Positions 36,072-44,376 of a DNA stretch of 64,000 bases are shown piece by piece. Position 1 is the first letter of the stretch. The number at the start of each line of letters is the position of its first letter. Source of the DNA: Streptomyces sp. NBC_01549 (GTDB lineage Bacteria > Actinomycetota > Actinomycetes > Streptomycetales > Streptomycetaceae); the NCBI RefSeq assembly GCF_026339955.1, contig NZ_JAPEPW010000004.1, forward strand, positions 558,001-622,000, read 5' to 3'. The translations under genes and the position numbers were made by a program. The notes below the pieces were generated by a model. It searched no databases. It was not told the origin of the DNA and saw only the letters and a list, made by a program, of their open reading frames with translations.

Positions 36072-36374
36072 TTACTTCTCCTGGTAGGGGGCGGCCTTGG
36101 CGAGGTCGGGGCGGGTGACGGGGTGGCCGTCGATGGTCTGGTAGGTGGCTGCGGAGCGGCCGAGGGTGTCCAGGAGGGAGGCGGGGCCGGCGAAGGGCTT
36201 GCCGCCGATGTGCCAGCCGTCGGTGTGGAGTTCCTCGATGAGGACCCAGACGACCTCGCGGAAGGCCTCGGATCCCTCGAACTTGACCATCACCTCGGTC
36301 AGTGCGGCGGCCATGTCGTGCTTCTCCTGGGGGGTGAACACTCCGTCGACCAGCTTGACGTTGACGAACGGCAT
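36072..36374 (-). CDS. Tautomerase (4-oxalocrotonate tautomerase superfamily), copy 1
   Basis: 100 residues. After the initiator Met the protein starts with Pro (PFVNVKLVDGVFTPQEKHDM), the catalytic base of this superfamily once Met is removed. VVWVLIEELHTDGWHIGG follows. Members isomerise 2-hydroxymuconate-type enols in aromatic degradation, or act as small promiscuous tautomerases. Start ATG 36374 has AAGGAG upstream; longer frames would bury the Pro. First gene of the minus operon. A copy with only a few changes (D/E, P/T, Q/V, etc.) is at 39520-39822. Confidence 0.92.
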   Translation of the reverse strand: MPFVNVKLVDGVFTPQEKHDMAAALTEVMVKFEGSEAFREVVWVLIEELHTDGWHIGGKPFAGPASLLDTLGRSAATYQTIDGHPVTRPDLAKAAPYQEK

Positions 36375-36717
36375 GGGGTGCTCCTTGGGTCGGGATGCGT
36401 TGTTCCGCCGAGTGGCGGGGACGACTGAATCGTCATCCCGGGGGTATCCGGCCCGCACCAGTCATCCGACCTGACTGCGAAGGGCCTTTGTGCGGCGCCG
36501 CCCTCGCACCAGAGCCGTGCGGCCCGCGGCAACACCATCGCACCGGGTGTGTCGTGTGCCTGCGACGGGCGCACCGGGCCGGTGGCCGTATCCGCCCAGG
36601 TGGGCTCGGGGCGGTGAAACCCGGGTCGGATGACTCATGCCCGGCCGTGGGGCGGCGACGACCATGGGTAGGGACGGCGCAGCCGCCGAATCCCTCACCG
36701 ATGAAACGAGAAACCCC
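36375..36717. promoter_or_regulatory. Divergent promoter region with repeated AGTCATCCGACC motif
   Basis: Spacer between the tautomerase (minus) and SnoaL-like (plus) operons. The 12-mer AGTCATCCGACC occurs at 36460-36471 and, inverted, at about 36624-36635, one near each start. The first lies in a palindrome, CAGTCATCCGACCTGACTG. GACGACTGAATCGTC at about 36420-36434 is a second inverted repeat (5-bp arms). The tautomerase-side half of this region recurs upstream of the second tautomerase. Confidence 0.55.
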
Positions 36718-37125
36718 ATGTCCGAGAAATCCAACAAGCAGCTGGTCGCGGAGGCGTTCGACGCCTGGGCCGCCGGTACCGGTGGGGTGTTCGACCTCCT
36801 GGCCGAGGACGCCGACTGGACCATCGTCGGCAACAGCGTCGCCTCCGGTACCTACCCCACCCGCGAGGCGTTCCTCTCCACGGTCATCGCCCCGTTCAAC
36901 GCCCGGATGAGCAGCCCGCTGGTGCCGTCCGTCCGCGCGCTGTACGCCGACGGGGACACCGTGGTCGCCCTGTTCGACGCGAGCGCCACGGTGCGGGACG
37001 GCTCGCGCTACGACAACACCTACGCCTGGTTCCTGACCATGCGTGACCAGCGGATCGTCAGCGCTGTCGCGTTCTTCGACAGCGTCGAGTTCAACGACTT
37101 CTGGGCCCGGGTCCAGCCCGCCTGA
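36718..37125 (+). CDS. SnoaL-like (NTF2-fold) protein
   Basis: 135 residues, cone-shaped alpha+beta barrel of the SnoaL/NTF2 superfamily: AFDAWAAGTGGVFDLLAEDA, DWTIVGNSVASGTYPTREAF, ALYADGDTVVALFDASATVR, NTYAWFLTMRDQRIVSAVAF. Members act as small ketosteroid-isomerase-like enzymes or binding proteins; the substrate is unknown. ATG 36718 is used because the sequence before it lies in the promoter region. First gene of the plus-strand operon that includes YciI. Confidence 0.88.
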   Translation: MSEKSNKQLVAEAFDAWAAGTGGVFDLLAEDADWTIVGNSVASGTYPTREAFLSTVIAPFNARMSSPLVPSVRALYADGDTVVALFDASATVRDGSRYDNTYAWFLTMRDQRIVSAVAFFDSVEFNDFWARVQPA

Positions 37126-37180
37126 CCCCTACCGCCTCAACCCCCTTGACCGCCCCGTCCGAAGATCGGCAGTGCACGCC

Positions 37181-37471
37181 ATGTTCGTTGTGATCCTGAA
37201 CTACACCGCGCCGCTCGAAGAGATCGACCGCCACCTGGAAGCCCACAACGCCTGGCTGGAGGAGAACTACGCGGCCGGCCACTTCCTCGCCTCGGGCCGC
37301 CAGGAACCCAGGACGGGCGGCCTCGTCCTGGCCCGGGCCGCCGACCGCGAGGCACTGGGCCGAATCCTGGCCCTGGACCCCTTCGGCATCGCCGAGGTGG
37401 CCACGCACACGGTCATCGACTGGCGCCCCTCACGCGCGAGCACCGAGACCCAGTGGCTGCTACAGCCGTGA
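37181..37471 (+). CDS. YciI-family protein
   Basis: 96 residues with the YciI/ferredoxin-like fold: FVVILNYTAPLEEIDRHLEA, HNAWLEENYAAGHFLASGRQ, DPFGIAEVATHTVIDWRP. YciI-like proteins include muconolactone-isomerase-like and dehydrochlorinase activities; the conserved His in DRHLEAH and the Asp of LALDPF are present. 55 bp after the SnoaL-like gene. Its TGA overlaps a GTG (GTGA) of a broken hydrolase gene, a translational-coupling arrangement. Confidence 0.88.
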   Translation: MFVVILNYTAPLEEIDRHLEAHNAWLEENYAAGHFLASGRQEPRTGGLVLARAADREALGRILALDPFGIAEVATHTVIDWRPSRASTETQWLLQP

Positions 37472-37800
37472 TCCCCGCAGCGACGACATCCGTGGGCTCT
37501 GCCGGGCTCGGCACCCCGCGCACCGTGCGGGCCGGTGTCCTGGACGTCGCCTACTTCGAGACGGGCCGGTCGGGGGAGCAGGCGGCGCTGGGGGCCGACG
37601 TCGTCGCGGCGAACGCGGACGGCGCGGCCTGACCGGCAACCGCCGCGACATCGCCGAGGTGATCCGGCGGCGCAACTCACCCGACCGGGACTTCGACGAC
37701 ACGCTTCTGGACCGCACCGCACAGGCTTTTCCCAACGAGGGCTATGTGGACGTGGTCGTCCACTCCTACCGACACCGGCTCGGCCCGGCTTCTCGCAGTT
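37468..37800 (+). pseudogene. Alpha/beta hydrolase with internal deletion
   Basis: The GTG at 37468 opens a hydrolase N-terminus (TVRAGVLDVAYFETGRSGEQ) that stops at 37632. Another frame then carries the C-terminal part (LTGNRRDIAEVIRRRNSPDR, EGYVDVVVHSYRHRLG). More than 100 codons with the catalytic Ser are missing and the extreme C-terminus is lost. Confidence 0.7.
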
Positions 37801-37895
37801 CTCGCCCTGGCGACCCCAGCGCGACCGGCCCATCCCCAGCTCCACCGCCCCTCATGACGGCGGCCACCACCCGGACCCACCGAAAGACAGTGACC

Positions 37896-38882
37896 ATGCG
37901 CGCAGCCGTGCTCAGACAATTCGCCACCCCGCTGGAACTGGCCGACATCGCCACACCGGTGCCCGGCCCCGGCCAGGTCCTGGTCAGGATCGCCGCCAGC
38001 GGCGTGAACCCCTTGGACACCAAGATCCGTGCCGGTCTGGCCGCGCACGCCCGTGCTGTCCTGCCCGCGGTGCTGGGCCTGGACCTGGCCGGCACGGTCG
38101 AGGAGGTTGGGCCGCAGGTAACCGGCTTCGCCGTCGGCGACGAGGTGTACGGGCTGAGCGGCGGCGTCGGCGACCTGCAGGGATCACTGGCTCAGTACGC
38201 CGCCGCCGACGCCCGCCTGCTCGCCCACAAGCCCGCCACCTTGACCATGCGCGAGGCCGCGGCGTTGCCGCTGTCGGTGGTCACCGCATGGGAGGGGCTG
38301 GTGGACCGGGCCAAGGTCGGTGCCGGGCACAAGGTCCTGGTACACGGCGGCGCAGGCGGCATCGGCCACGTCGCGGTACAGATCGCCCGCGCCCGCGGCG
38401 CCGAGGTCTTCGCCACCGCCTCGGCCGCCGACGCCGAGACCATCCGCCGGCTCGGCGCCACCGCGATCGACTACGCCACCACCGAGGTGGAGGAGTACGT
38501 CGCCGCCCACACCGGCGGCGAGGGTTTCGACATCGTCTTCGACACCGTCGGGGGCACCGTCCTGGACAACTCCTTCGCAGCGGTGCGCCCTTACACCGGC
38601 CACGTCCTGAGCGCCCTGGGCTGGGGCAGCCACAGCCTGGCCCCGCTCTCCTTCCGCGGCGCCACCTACTCCGGGGTCTTCACCCTGCTGCCCATGCTCA
38701 CCGGTAACGGCCGCGGCCACCACGGCGAAATCCTGCGCGAAGCCGCCGCCCTGGCCGACGCGGGCCTGCTCAAGCCGCTGCTCGATCCCCGCCGCTACAA
38801 CCTGGAGACGATCGCCCAGGCCCACGCGGCCGTCGAGGACGGTTCGGCCCACGCCAAGATTGTCGTCGACATCGACGCCTGA
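37896..38882 (+). CDS. NADP-dependent quinone oxidoreductase-type MDR protein
   Basis: 328 residues of the zinc-free medium-chain dehydrogenase/reductase group. N-terminal GroES-like fold: MRAAVLRQFATPLELADI, VRIAASGVNPLDTKIRAG, VLGLDLAGTVEEVG. The nucleotide-binding fold has VLVHGGAGGIGHVAVQIARA. No zinc-ligand Cys are visible, as expected for QOR-type enzymes. It should reduce quinones or alpha,beta-unsaturated carbonyls with NADPH. ATG 37896 is chosen because the upstream in-frame sequence belongs to the broken hydrolase. A very strong hairpin follows the stop. Confidence 0.92.
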   Translation: MRAAVLRQFATPLELADIATPVPGPGQVLVRIAASGVNPLDTKIRAGLAAHARAVLPAVLGLDLAGTVEEVGPQVTGFAVGDEVYGLSGGVGDLQGSLAQYAAADARLLAHKPATLTMREAAALPLSVVTAWEGLVDRAKVGAGHKVLVHGGAGGIGHVAVQIARARGAEVFATASAADAETIRRLGATAIDYATTEVEEYVAAHTGGEGFDIVFDTVGGTVLDNSFAAVRPYTGHVLSALGWGSHSLAPLSFRGATYSGVFTLLPMLTGNGRGHHGEILREAAALADAGLLKPLLDPRRYNLETIAQAHAAVEDGSAHAKIVVDIDA

Positions 38883-38891
38883 CCCAACAGC

Positions 38892-38932
38892 AAGGAGCCC
38901 GGTAGCGCGACCATCGCGCTACCGGGCTCCTT
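38892..38932. terminator. Bidirectional terminator, perfect 19-bp stem
   Basis: AAGGAGCCCGGTAGCGCGA (38892-38910) pairs perfectly with 38914-38932 across a 3-nt CCA loop, with A and T residues just outside. It sits between the convergent MDR and cupin genes and serves both. Confidence 0.93.
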
Positions 38933-38947
38933 ACTGTTCAGCGCCTG

Positions 38948-39463
38948 CTACTGCGCGGCGGGCAGGCCCGTGTCGTACTTGGCCAGCAGGCCCAGCATCC
39001 GCTCGTCAATACGCTCGGGCCCCCACGGCTGCACCTGCACCCCCGGCCGGGGCTCGTCGCCGCCTTCGACGAACAGGCCCTCGGCTCCTCCTGGGGTGTA
39101 CATGAACAGCAGCTTCGCCGGGTGCAGCCCGGTGTTGGTGAACCGGTGGGTGTTCCCTCGCGGACAGAACACCAGGTCGCCGGTGCGCGCGGTGAACACC
39201 CTGTCGCCGTCGAGGAACTCCAGCTCCCCGGAGACGAGGTAGAACGTCTCGTCGGTGTGCGCGTGGACATGCGGAGCCGGCCCGCCGCCCGGAGGCACGC
39301 TGGCCTCCACGAAACCGAACGCCCCGTTGGACTGCTCCGCGGTGAGCTTGGTCGTGTAGATGTCGCCGTTGAACCAGGTGGTGATGCCCTCCGCGGCGGG
39401 CACGTGCAGCCCGCCGCCTACGGGCTCCAGACCGGAGGCGGATGCGGGTACGACGAAACTCAT
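38948..39463 (-). CDS. Cupin-domain protein (quercetin 2,3-dioxygenase-like)
   Basis: 171 residues, one cupin barrel. Motif 1 PHVHAHTDETFYLVSGELEF and motif 2 PRGNTHRFTNTG give the usual His/Glu metal ligands. A preceding segment, ITTWFNGDIYTTKLTAEQSN, is typical of quercetinase-like actinobacterial cupins. It could be a metal-dependent dioxygenase or a small-molecule isomerase. GGGAG ribosome site before ATG 39463. Transcribed toward the 38892 terminator. Confidence 0.88.
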   Translation of the reverse strand: MSFVVPASASGLEPVGGGLHVPAAEGITTWFNGDIYTTKLTAEQSNGAFGFVEASVPPGGGPAPHVHAHTDETFYLVSGELEFLDGDRVFTARTGDLVFCPRGNTHRFTNTGLHPAKLLFMYTPGGAEGLFVEGGDEPRPGVQVQPWGPERIDERMLGLLAKYDTGLPAAQ

Positions 39464-39506
39464 TCAGTGGCTCCCGTGTGATCAAGATGGTGGTGCACTT
39501 CTCGTT

Positions 39507-39921
39507 GTGCGGGGTGGTGTTACTTCTCCACGTAGGGGGCGGCCTTGGCGAGGTCGGGGCGGGTGACGGGGTGGCCGTCGATGGTCTGGTAGGTGGCGGC
39601 GGAGCGGCCGAGGGTGTCCAGGAGGCTGGCGGGGCCGGCGAAGGGCTTGCCGCCGATGTGCCAGCCGTCGGTGTGGAGTTCCTCGATGAGGACCCAGACG
39701 ACCTCGCGGAAGGCCTCGGATCCCTCGAACTTGACCATCACCTCGGTCAGGGCGGCGGCCATGTCGTGCTTCTCCTGGGTGGTGAACACGCCCTCGACCA
39801 GCTTGACGTTGACGAACGGCATGGGGTGCTCCTTGGATCAGGATGCGTTGTCCTGCCGAATGGCGGGGACAACTGAATCGTCATCCTGGGGGCATCCGGC
39901 CCGCACCAGTCATCCGACCTG
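39507..39921. repeat. 415-bp direct repeat of 36059-36473 (tautomerase plus promoter)
   Basis: Every landmark keeps a constant offset of 3448 bp, so there are no indels. Only scattered substitutions occur, in the gene and upstream. The right breakpoint cuts the CAGTCA...TGACTG palindrome after CCGACCTG. Confidence 0.9.
39520..39822 (-). CDS. Tautomerase, copy 2
   Basis: 100 residues, almost identical to the protein at 36072-36374 (differences include VEGVFTTQ for VDGVFTPQ and YVEK for YQEK at the end). The catalytic N-terminal Pro and the ELHTDGWHIGG segment are kept, so both copies should be active. The copied upstream DNA retains AAGGAG and the AGTCATCCGACC motif. It is not followed by HbpS or hydrolase copies; the cupin gene lies 57 bp downstream in the same direction and may be co-transcribed. 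Confidence 0.92.
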   Translation of the reverse strand: MPFVNVKLVEGVFTTQEKHDMAAALTEVMVKFEGSEAFREVVWVLIEELHTDGWHIGGKPFAGPASLLDTLGRSAATYQTIDGHPVTRPDLAKAAPYVEK

Positions 39922-39944
39922 GTTTCTTCCGCCCGGTTACTGCC

Positions 39945-40142
39945 GGCCCTGCCGATCGTGCTGGCCGAGGGCGGTGAGTGCGGCACCAGCAGTTGGTTGA
40001 GTCCCGCGAACGCGATATTGGCCTCGAACTCGGCCCCGGCCGCCCGCAGCGTCCGCATGCCGTACGCCAGGGCCAGATCGGCGGCCGTGTCGAGCAGCGC
40101 GGACTTGCCCACACCGGGTTCGCCGCAGAGTGTGAACCTTCC
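39945..40142 (-). pseudogene. LAL regulator ATPase-domain remnant
   Basis: The reverse strand reads FTLCGEPGVGKSALLDTAAD, then MRTLRAAGAEFEANIAFAGL and NQLLVP. This is nearly the same as residues 42-95 of the regulator at 29026-31848. It keeps Walker A but is cut on both sides, by an IS3 element upstream and by the duplicated tautomerase promoter downstream. Confidence 0.8.
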
Positions 40143-40205
40143 CCCTGATCGTGGACACTCGAGATAGTGGATCTTGAGGGTCTGAGAGATGGATGTGTCG
40201 TGGCC

Positions 40206-40500
40206 ATGAAGCACTATCCGCCCGAGTTCAAGGCGGACGTGGTCGCGCTGTACGAGTCGCAGCCCGAGGCGACGATCAAGCGGATTGCCGCCGACCTGGG
40301 TGTGAACCCGGAAACGCTGCGCCACTGGATCCGAGACGCGGGCACCAGTCGTCCGCGCAGCCGTCGGACGGCAAAGCCGCCGGCGGTTGCGGTGGTGCCG
40401 TTGGCTTTGGAGGCCGAGGTCGCCGCCTTGCGGCGGGAGAACGCCGAGCTGAAGAAGGAACGGGAGATTCTGCGCAAGGCGGCCCGCTGGCCTCGGAGAC
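40206..40500 (+). pseudogene. IS3-family transposase OrfA, truncated
   Basis: MKHYPPEFKADVVALYESQP, IKRIAADLGVNPETLRHWIR and ENAELKKEREILRKAA give the full helix-turn-helix and leucine-zipper part of an IS3 OrfA. After that the frame runs into an ISAs1 remnant. OrfB, the DDE catalytic part, is absent. Confidence 0.8.
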
Positions 40501-40524
40501 GGGCTGGTGAACCGCTGCCCGAGG

Positions 40525-40715
40525 CCCTGCATCACATCAGAGATGTGATGTTCGCCGAGGACGCCTTCAGCTGCGAACCGGCTTCGCCCCCCGCGCCGTG
40601 GCGTCCTGGCGCAACCTCGCGATCGGCGTCCTCCGCCTCGCCATCGCCGCCGGCCTCCGGCACAACGCCCGCGACGCCAGACGACCGGTCGCCCTCCTCG
40701 GACTCACATGTTCAC
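40525..40715 (+). pseudogene. ISAs1-family transposase, C-terminal remnant
   Basis: RAVASWRNLAIGVLRLAIAA, then GLRHNARDARRPVALLGL and stop. This is the standard ISAs1 ending, preceded after a frame change by HHIRDVMFAEDA. It is joined directly to the IS3 OrfA remnant. Confidence 0.7.
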
Positions 40716-41201
40716 GAAACGGACGTCACGCGACTGCTGCAGTTCGAGGTGCGCGCAAAGGTTGCCCGGAGGCGGGGTGGGTCAGTCGACAGCTTGGAGC
40801 TTTACCTGGCTGGCAGCCCTACGGCGACCTGAAGGACGGGAGCGGTATCAGCCAAGGCAGCAGCGCTGTCACAAAAACGATCGCTATTCGGTCATTAGGT
40901 GAAAAAAGGGGCGCGTTATTGGAGCACCATACCGCCAGCTTTCCCAGACTTCCGAGGGCAGTACTCGATGACCACGACCGGCTTCGACGCAGTGACACTC
41001 GGTAGGCGGTTGAATGTGTCCGATATATCCGACACGACAATCGCGCTGCTCGACGAGCCGGCCTCGGTGCGGGTCAGTGGTGGTAGAACGTGCGCGGTGA
41101 AAGACGGTCTGAGCAGGCTCGCTGCTCGGTTGCGGCGGGTGGGGTGCCTTCGCCGCTGAAGGGGGTGTGGCGCCATCACTGGACGTCTCGGTTTCGGGGA
41201 G
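40716..41201. other. Gene-poor stretch upstream of the NB-ARC regulator
   Basis: Lower GC than the surroundings. A possible operator TGTCCGATATATCCGACA lies near 41016-41033. A short frame with MTTTGFDAVTLGRRLNVSDI (from 40968) has no recognised family and I do not call it a gene. Confidence 0.35.
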
Positions 41202-43436
41202 GTGTTACGTGCTCATCGGCGTGCGGCACGTCTGACGTTGGAGCGGCTGGCCGAGGTGTCGGGGGTCAGTGCTCGGACGCTGTCGGACATGGAGCGTGGC
41301 CGCAGCAAAGGACCTCAGCATCGGACCGTGACCGCTTTGGCGGATGCCCTTGCGCTGGAGGGCGATGTCCGCAAGCAGTTGTTGGAGTTGGCGCGCGAGG
41401 GTCGGCTGCGGGATCACTGGACGCGTCCGACCGGTCTGTGTGAACTGCCCCGGTCGGTCGACGACTTCACCGGCCATGCCACGGAACTGGTCTGGGTGAG
41501 CGAGCTGGTGTACGCCGAGAGTTCGCCGGGGGGCGGTGTGGTGGGGCTCATCACCGGATCCGCGGGCCTGGGAAAAACCACGTTCGCCGTCCGTGCCGCT
41601 CATTCGGTACGGCCGAGCTTTCCCGACGGGGTGTTCTTCCTCGATCTGTTGGGCATGTCCCAGCGGCCTCTGGCCGCCGCCGAGGCTCTGCAACTGTTGC
41701 TGCGCGCGCTCGGTGTCGCGGACCAGCAGATCCCGGGCGACACCCAGGAGCGCGGCTCCTTGTACCGGTCGCTGCTGCGGGACAGGCGTGTCCTTGTGGT
41801 TCTCGACAACGCCGCGTCGGAGGAGCAGGTGCGCCCGCTGCTGCCGGGAGGGGGCGCGGGTAGGGCGTTGATCACCACCCGGCGGTTGCTGTCGGGTCTG
41901 GAGGGGGTGCGCAGGCTTGTCCTCGGGCCCCTGCCGTTGCCGGAGTCCACGCAACTGCTGACCGGGATTCTGGGCGAACGTTCCGCGTCCGACGGGGAAT
42001 CGGCCCTCAGCCGGCTCGCCGAGTTGTGCGGTGGTCTGCCGCTGGCGCTGCGGATTATCGGGAACCGCCTGGTCAGCCGGCCCGGATGGAGCGCTGCCGA
42101 ACTCGCCGCGCGGCTGGCGGACGAGGAGCGAAGGCTGGATCAGTTCAAGGCCGGTGATCTCAAGATCGCCAACGCGTTCGGGATGTCGTACGAGCAGCTC
42201 ACCGATTCCGCGCGGCGGATGTTCCGGCGGCTTGCCGTGGTACCGGGACAGGATTTCGACGAAGCCCTGGCGGCCGTGGTCGGCGGGGTGTCGGTCGAGG
42301 ATGCCTGGGAGGCTCTGGACGACCTCGTCGATCTCGGCCTGCTGTATGACAGCGCCACAGGCCATTACCGCTTCCACGACCTGGTCCGTCTGTTCGCCCG
42401 TGACCGGCTCCACAAGGAGGAGGCCGCGACCGAGCGCGAGGCGCTGACGGCGAGGGTGACGTCGTGGCTGCTGCGGATGGCCACGCTGTCCGGGCGGTGG
42501 TTCGAACCCGGATACGGCCGTCCCGACCGGCCCGACCCCGATCTCGCCGTCCTGGCCTCTCCGCAGGAGGCAGAAGGGTGGCTTCGGGGGAACGTGGACA
42601 ACTGGCTGGGCGCGATGCGGGCCGCGGCAGGCAGCGGCAGGCACTCCCTCATCCTCGACTGCGCGGAGTCGATGCACTGGTTCTCCGATCTGTGGGCGCA
42701 CGGCCCGCACTGGCGCGAGGTGTTCACGCTCGGCGCGGAAGCGGCCGCCGCTCTTGGTGACCTGGCGCAGCAGGCGAGCCAGCTGAACTATCTGGCCTGG
42801 GTCCATTCGGTGCCGCCCAGCGATCCTGAGGCTGTGCTGCGGTATACGGCCCGGGCGCTGGAGTTGGCCACCCGGGGCGGTGCCACGGCGCAGATTGCCT
42901 GGTCACACGAGTACGCCGCTTCGGCACAGCGTCTGCTCGGCCGGTTCGGTGAAGCCGTCACAGCGTCTTCCCGGGCGGCGGAGATGTTCAAGACCATGGG
43001 CGACATCGACGCCTACGTCCAGTGCCTCGCCCACATAGCCAACTGCCTTCTCGACGAAGGGCGCTACACGGAAGCGTTGGAGCAATACCTTGGACTGCTC
43101 GCTCTGCTGGAGGACCCGGAGTCGGGGATGACACCGAGCGTCGTGACTGTCAGCCAGCCCCTCGCGCTGATCCGCATCGGCCACTGTCTCGAACGCCTCG
43201 GCCGCCGTGCGGAGGCGATCACCATGCTCAGCGAGGGCATCGACGTCATCGACATGTTCCAGATGTCCGACTACCGGCAGGCCGGCGCCCTGGAGACACT
43301 GGCCGCTCTGCTCGCCGGCGAAGGCCGGTCCAATAAGAGTCGCCGTGCCTACGCGAGGGCGGCGCAGGTCTTCGAAGCGATCGGTGACCCCGTGGCGAGC
43401 AGCCGCTGCCACGCCCTGGCGACCGCCGCCCCCTGA
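41202..43436 (+). CDS. XRE-type helix-turn-helix / NB-ARC / TPR transcriptional regulator
   Basis: 744 residues. N-terminal HTH_XRE: LRAHRRAARLTLERLAEVSG, VSARTLSDMERGRSK. NB-ARC ATPase: Walker A GSAGLGKT at 119-126, Walker B RVLVVLDNA, GLPLAL, and a YRFHDLVRLFA element in the MHD position. C-terminal TPR-like repeats from about 450 (AEGWLRGNVDNW onward). It is a STAND-type signal-transducing regulator of the AfsR-like group without the BTAD domain. Only GTG 41202 is available in frame (stop 5' at about 41158), yet GGGGAG is too close to it and homologues usually begin a few residues earlier, so the 5' end may be altered. The two hydrolase genes downstream are likely targets. Confidence 0.85.
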   Translation: MLRAHRRAARLTLERLAEVSGVSARTLSDMERGRSKGPQHRTVTALADALALEGDVRKQLLELAREGRLRDHWTRPTGLCELPRSVDDFTGHATELVWVSELVYAESSPGGGVVGLITGSAGLGKTTFAVRAAHSVRPSFPDGVFFLDLLGMSQRPLAAAEALQLLLRALGVADQQIPGDTQERGSLYRSLLRDRRVLVVLDNAASEEQVRPLLPGGGAGRALITTRRLLSGLEGVRRLVLGPLPLPESTQLLTGILGERSASDGESALSRLAELCGGLPLALRIIGNRLVSRPGWSAAELAARLADEERRLDQFKAGDLKIANAFGMSYEQLTDSARRMFRRLAVVPGQDFDEALAAVVGGVSVEDAWEALDDLVDLGLLYDSATGHYRFHDLVRLFARDRLHKEEAATEREALTARVTSWLLRMATLSGRWFEPGYGRPDRPDPDLAVLASPQEAEGWLRGNVDNWLGAMRAAAGSGRHSLILDCAESMHWFSDLWAHGPHWREVFTLGAEAAAALGDLAQQASQLNYLAWVHSVPPSDPEAVLRYTARALELATRGGATAQIAWSHEYAASAQRLLGRFGEAVTASSRAAEMFKTMGDIDAYVQCLAHIANCLLDEGRYTEALEQYLGLLALLEDPESGMTPSVVTVSQPLALIRIGHCLERLGRRAEAITMLSEGIDVIDMFQMSDYRQAGALETLAALLAGEGRSNKSRRAYARAAQVFEAIGDPVASSRCHALATAAP

Positions 43437-43451
43437 CCTCGTCCAAGGTCC

Positions 43452-43475
43452 TACCCGCAGAGAATCGGGCGGGTA
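43452..43475. terminator. Weak hairpin after the NB-ARC regulator
   Basis: TACCCGC (43452-43458) can pair with GCGGGTA (43469-43475). The stem is short, so the call is tentative. Confidence 0.35.
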
Positions 43476-43577
43476 CTTCTGCGTGCTGTTCTGCGTGGTC
43501 CGACCGCGTCTTTTCGACTTGGCTGATGTGCACCGGGACAGACCCCAAGGCACTGTCCCTCCAGGTCAGGAGTGACC

Positions 43578-44276
43578 ATGGCAACCATCAGGAACATCGT
43601 TCTCGTGCATGGCGGCTTCGTGGACGGATCGGGCTGGCAGGGGGTCTACGACCACCTGAGCGCCGACGGTTACAAGGTGGCCGTCGTGCAGAACCCGACC
43701 CTGTCGCTGGCCGGCGATGTCGCCGCCACCCGCCAGGTCCTCGACGGCCTCGACGGCCCGGCCGTGCTGGTCGGCCACTCCTACGGCGGTGTCGTCATCA
43801 CCGAGGCCGGCAACCACCCCAACGTCGCGGCGCTCGCCTACATCGCCGCGTTCGCCCCGGACAAGGGCGAGTCGGTCAGCTCCCTGATCGCCGACCCGCC
43901 GCCCGGGGCGCCGGTCCCGCCGATCCTGCCGCCCCAGGACGAGTTCCTGTTCCTGGACCGGGACAGGTTCGCGGCCTCCTTCGCCGCCGATGTGCCCGAG
44001 AAGCTGTCGGCGTTCATGGCCGACTCGCAGGTCCCCTGGGGCGTCGAGGCCCTCGAAGGGGCCGTCTCCGAACCGGCCTGGCAGACCAAGCCGTCCTGGT
44101 ACCTGGTCGCCACGGACGACCGCATGATTCCGCCGCCCGCCCAGCGCGCCATGTCGGAGAGGGCCAGCGCCACCGTCTCCGAAACCCCCGGCAGCCACGC
44201 CGTTTACGTCTCCCGCCCGGCCGTCGTGGCCGCCGTCATCGCCCACGCCGCCCAAGGACTCAACGGTCAGGCGTAG
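43578..44276 (+). CDS. Cytoplasmic alpha/beta hydrolase
   Basis: 232 residues without signal peptide. IVLVHGGFVDGSGWQGVYDH, nucleophile Ser in VLVGHSYGGVVIT, FLDRDRFAASFAADVPEKLS, and His in TPGSHAVYVSRP. Paralogous to 31920-32747 and 44377-45213 but lacking their export signals. ATG 43578 with AGGAG at the right distance; GTG 43572 is less well placed. Ends at a hairpin (44314). Substrate unknown. Confidence 0.9.
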   Translation: MATIRNIVLVHGGFVDGSGWQGVYDHLSADGYKVAVVQNPTLSLAGDVAATRQVLDGLDGPAVLVGHSYGGVVITEAGNHPNVAALAYIAAFAPDKGESVSSLIADPPPGAPVPPILPPQDEFLFLDRDRFAASFAADVPEKLSAFMADSQVPWGVEALEGAVSEPAWQTKPSWYLVATDDRMIPPPAQRAMSERASATVSETPGSHAVYVSRPAVVAAVIAHAAQGLNGQA

Positions 44277-44313
44277 CAGCGAAGGGCCCTGCCCCACCGC
44301 GTCACCAGCACAT

Positions 44314-44338
44314 CTCGCCCGGCCTGCAGCCGGGCGAG
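44314..44338. terminator. Hairpin between the two hydrolase genes
   Basis: CTCGCCCGGC (44314-44323) pairs with GCCGGGCGAG (44329-44338), a 10-bp stem with a 5-nt loop. Confidence 0.7.
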
Positions 44339-44376
44339 AGCCCTTCCCATCCCGACCCACCGTGAAGGAACCCCTC

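Noticed and set aside
40899..41159. A small plus-strand frame with MTTTGFDAVTLGRRLNVSDI
   Set aside because: No family resemblance, no clear ribosome site, and it lies in lower-GC DNA between debris and the regulator. Kept only as a note in the region entry.
41205..42806. A 533-codon minus-strand frame
   Set aside because: Antisense to the NB-ARC regulator.
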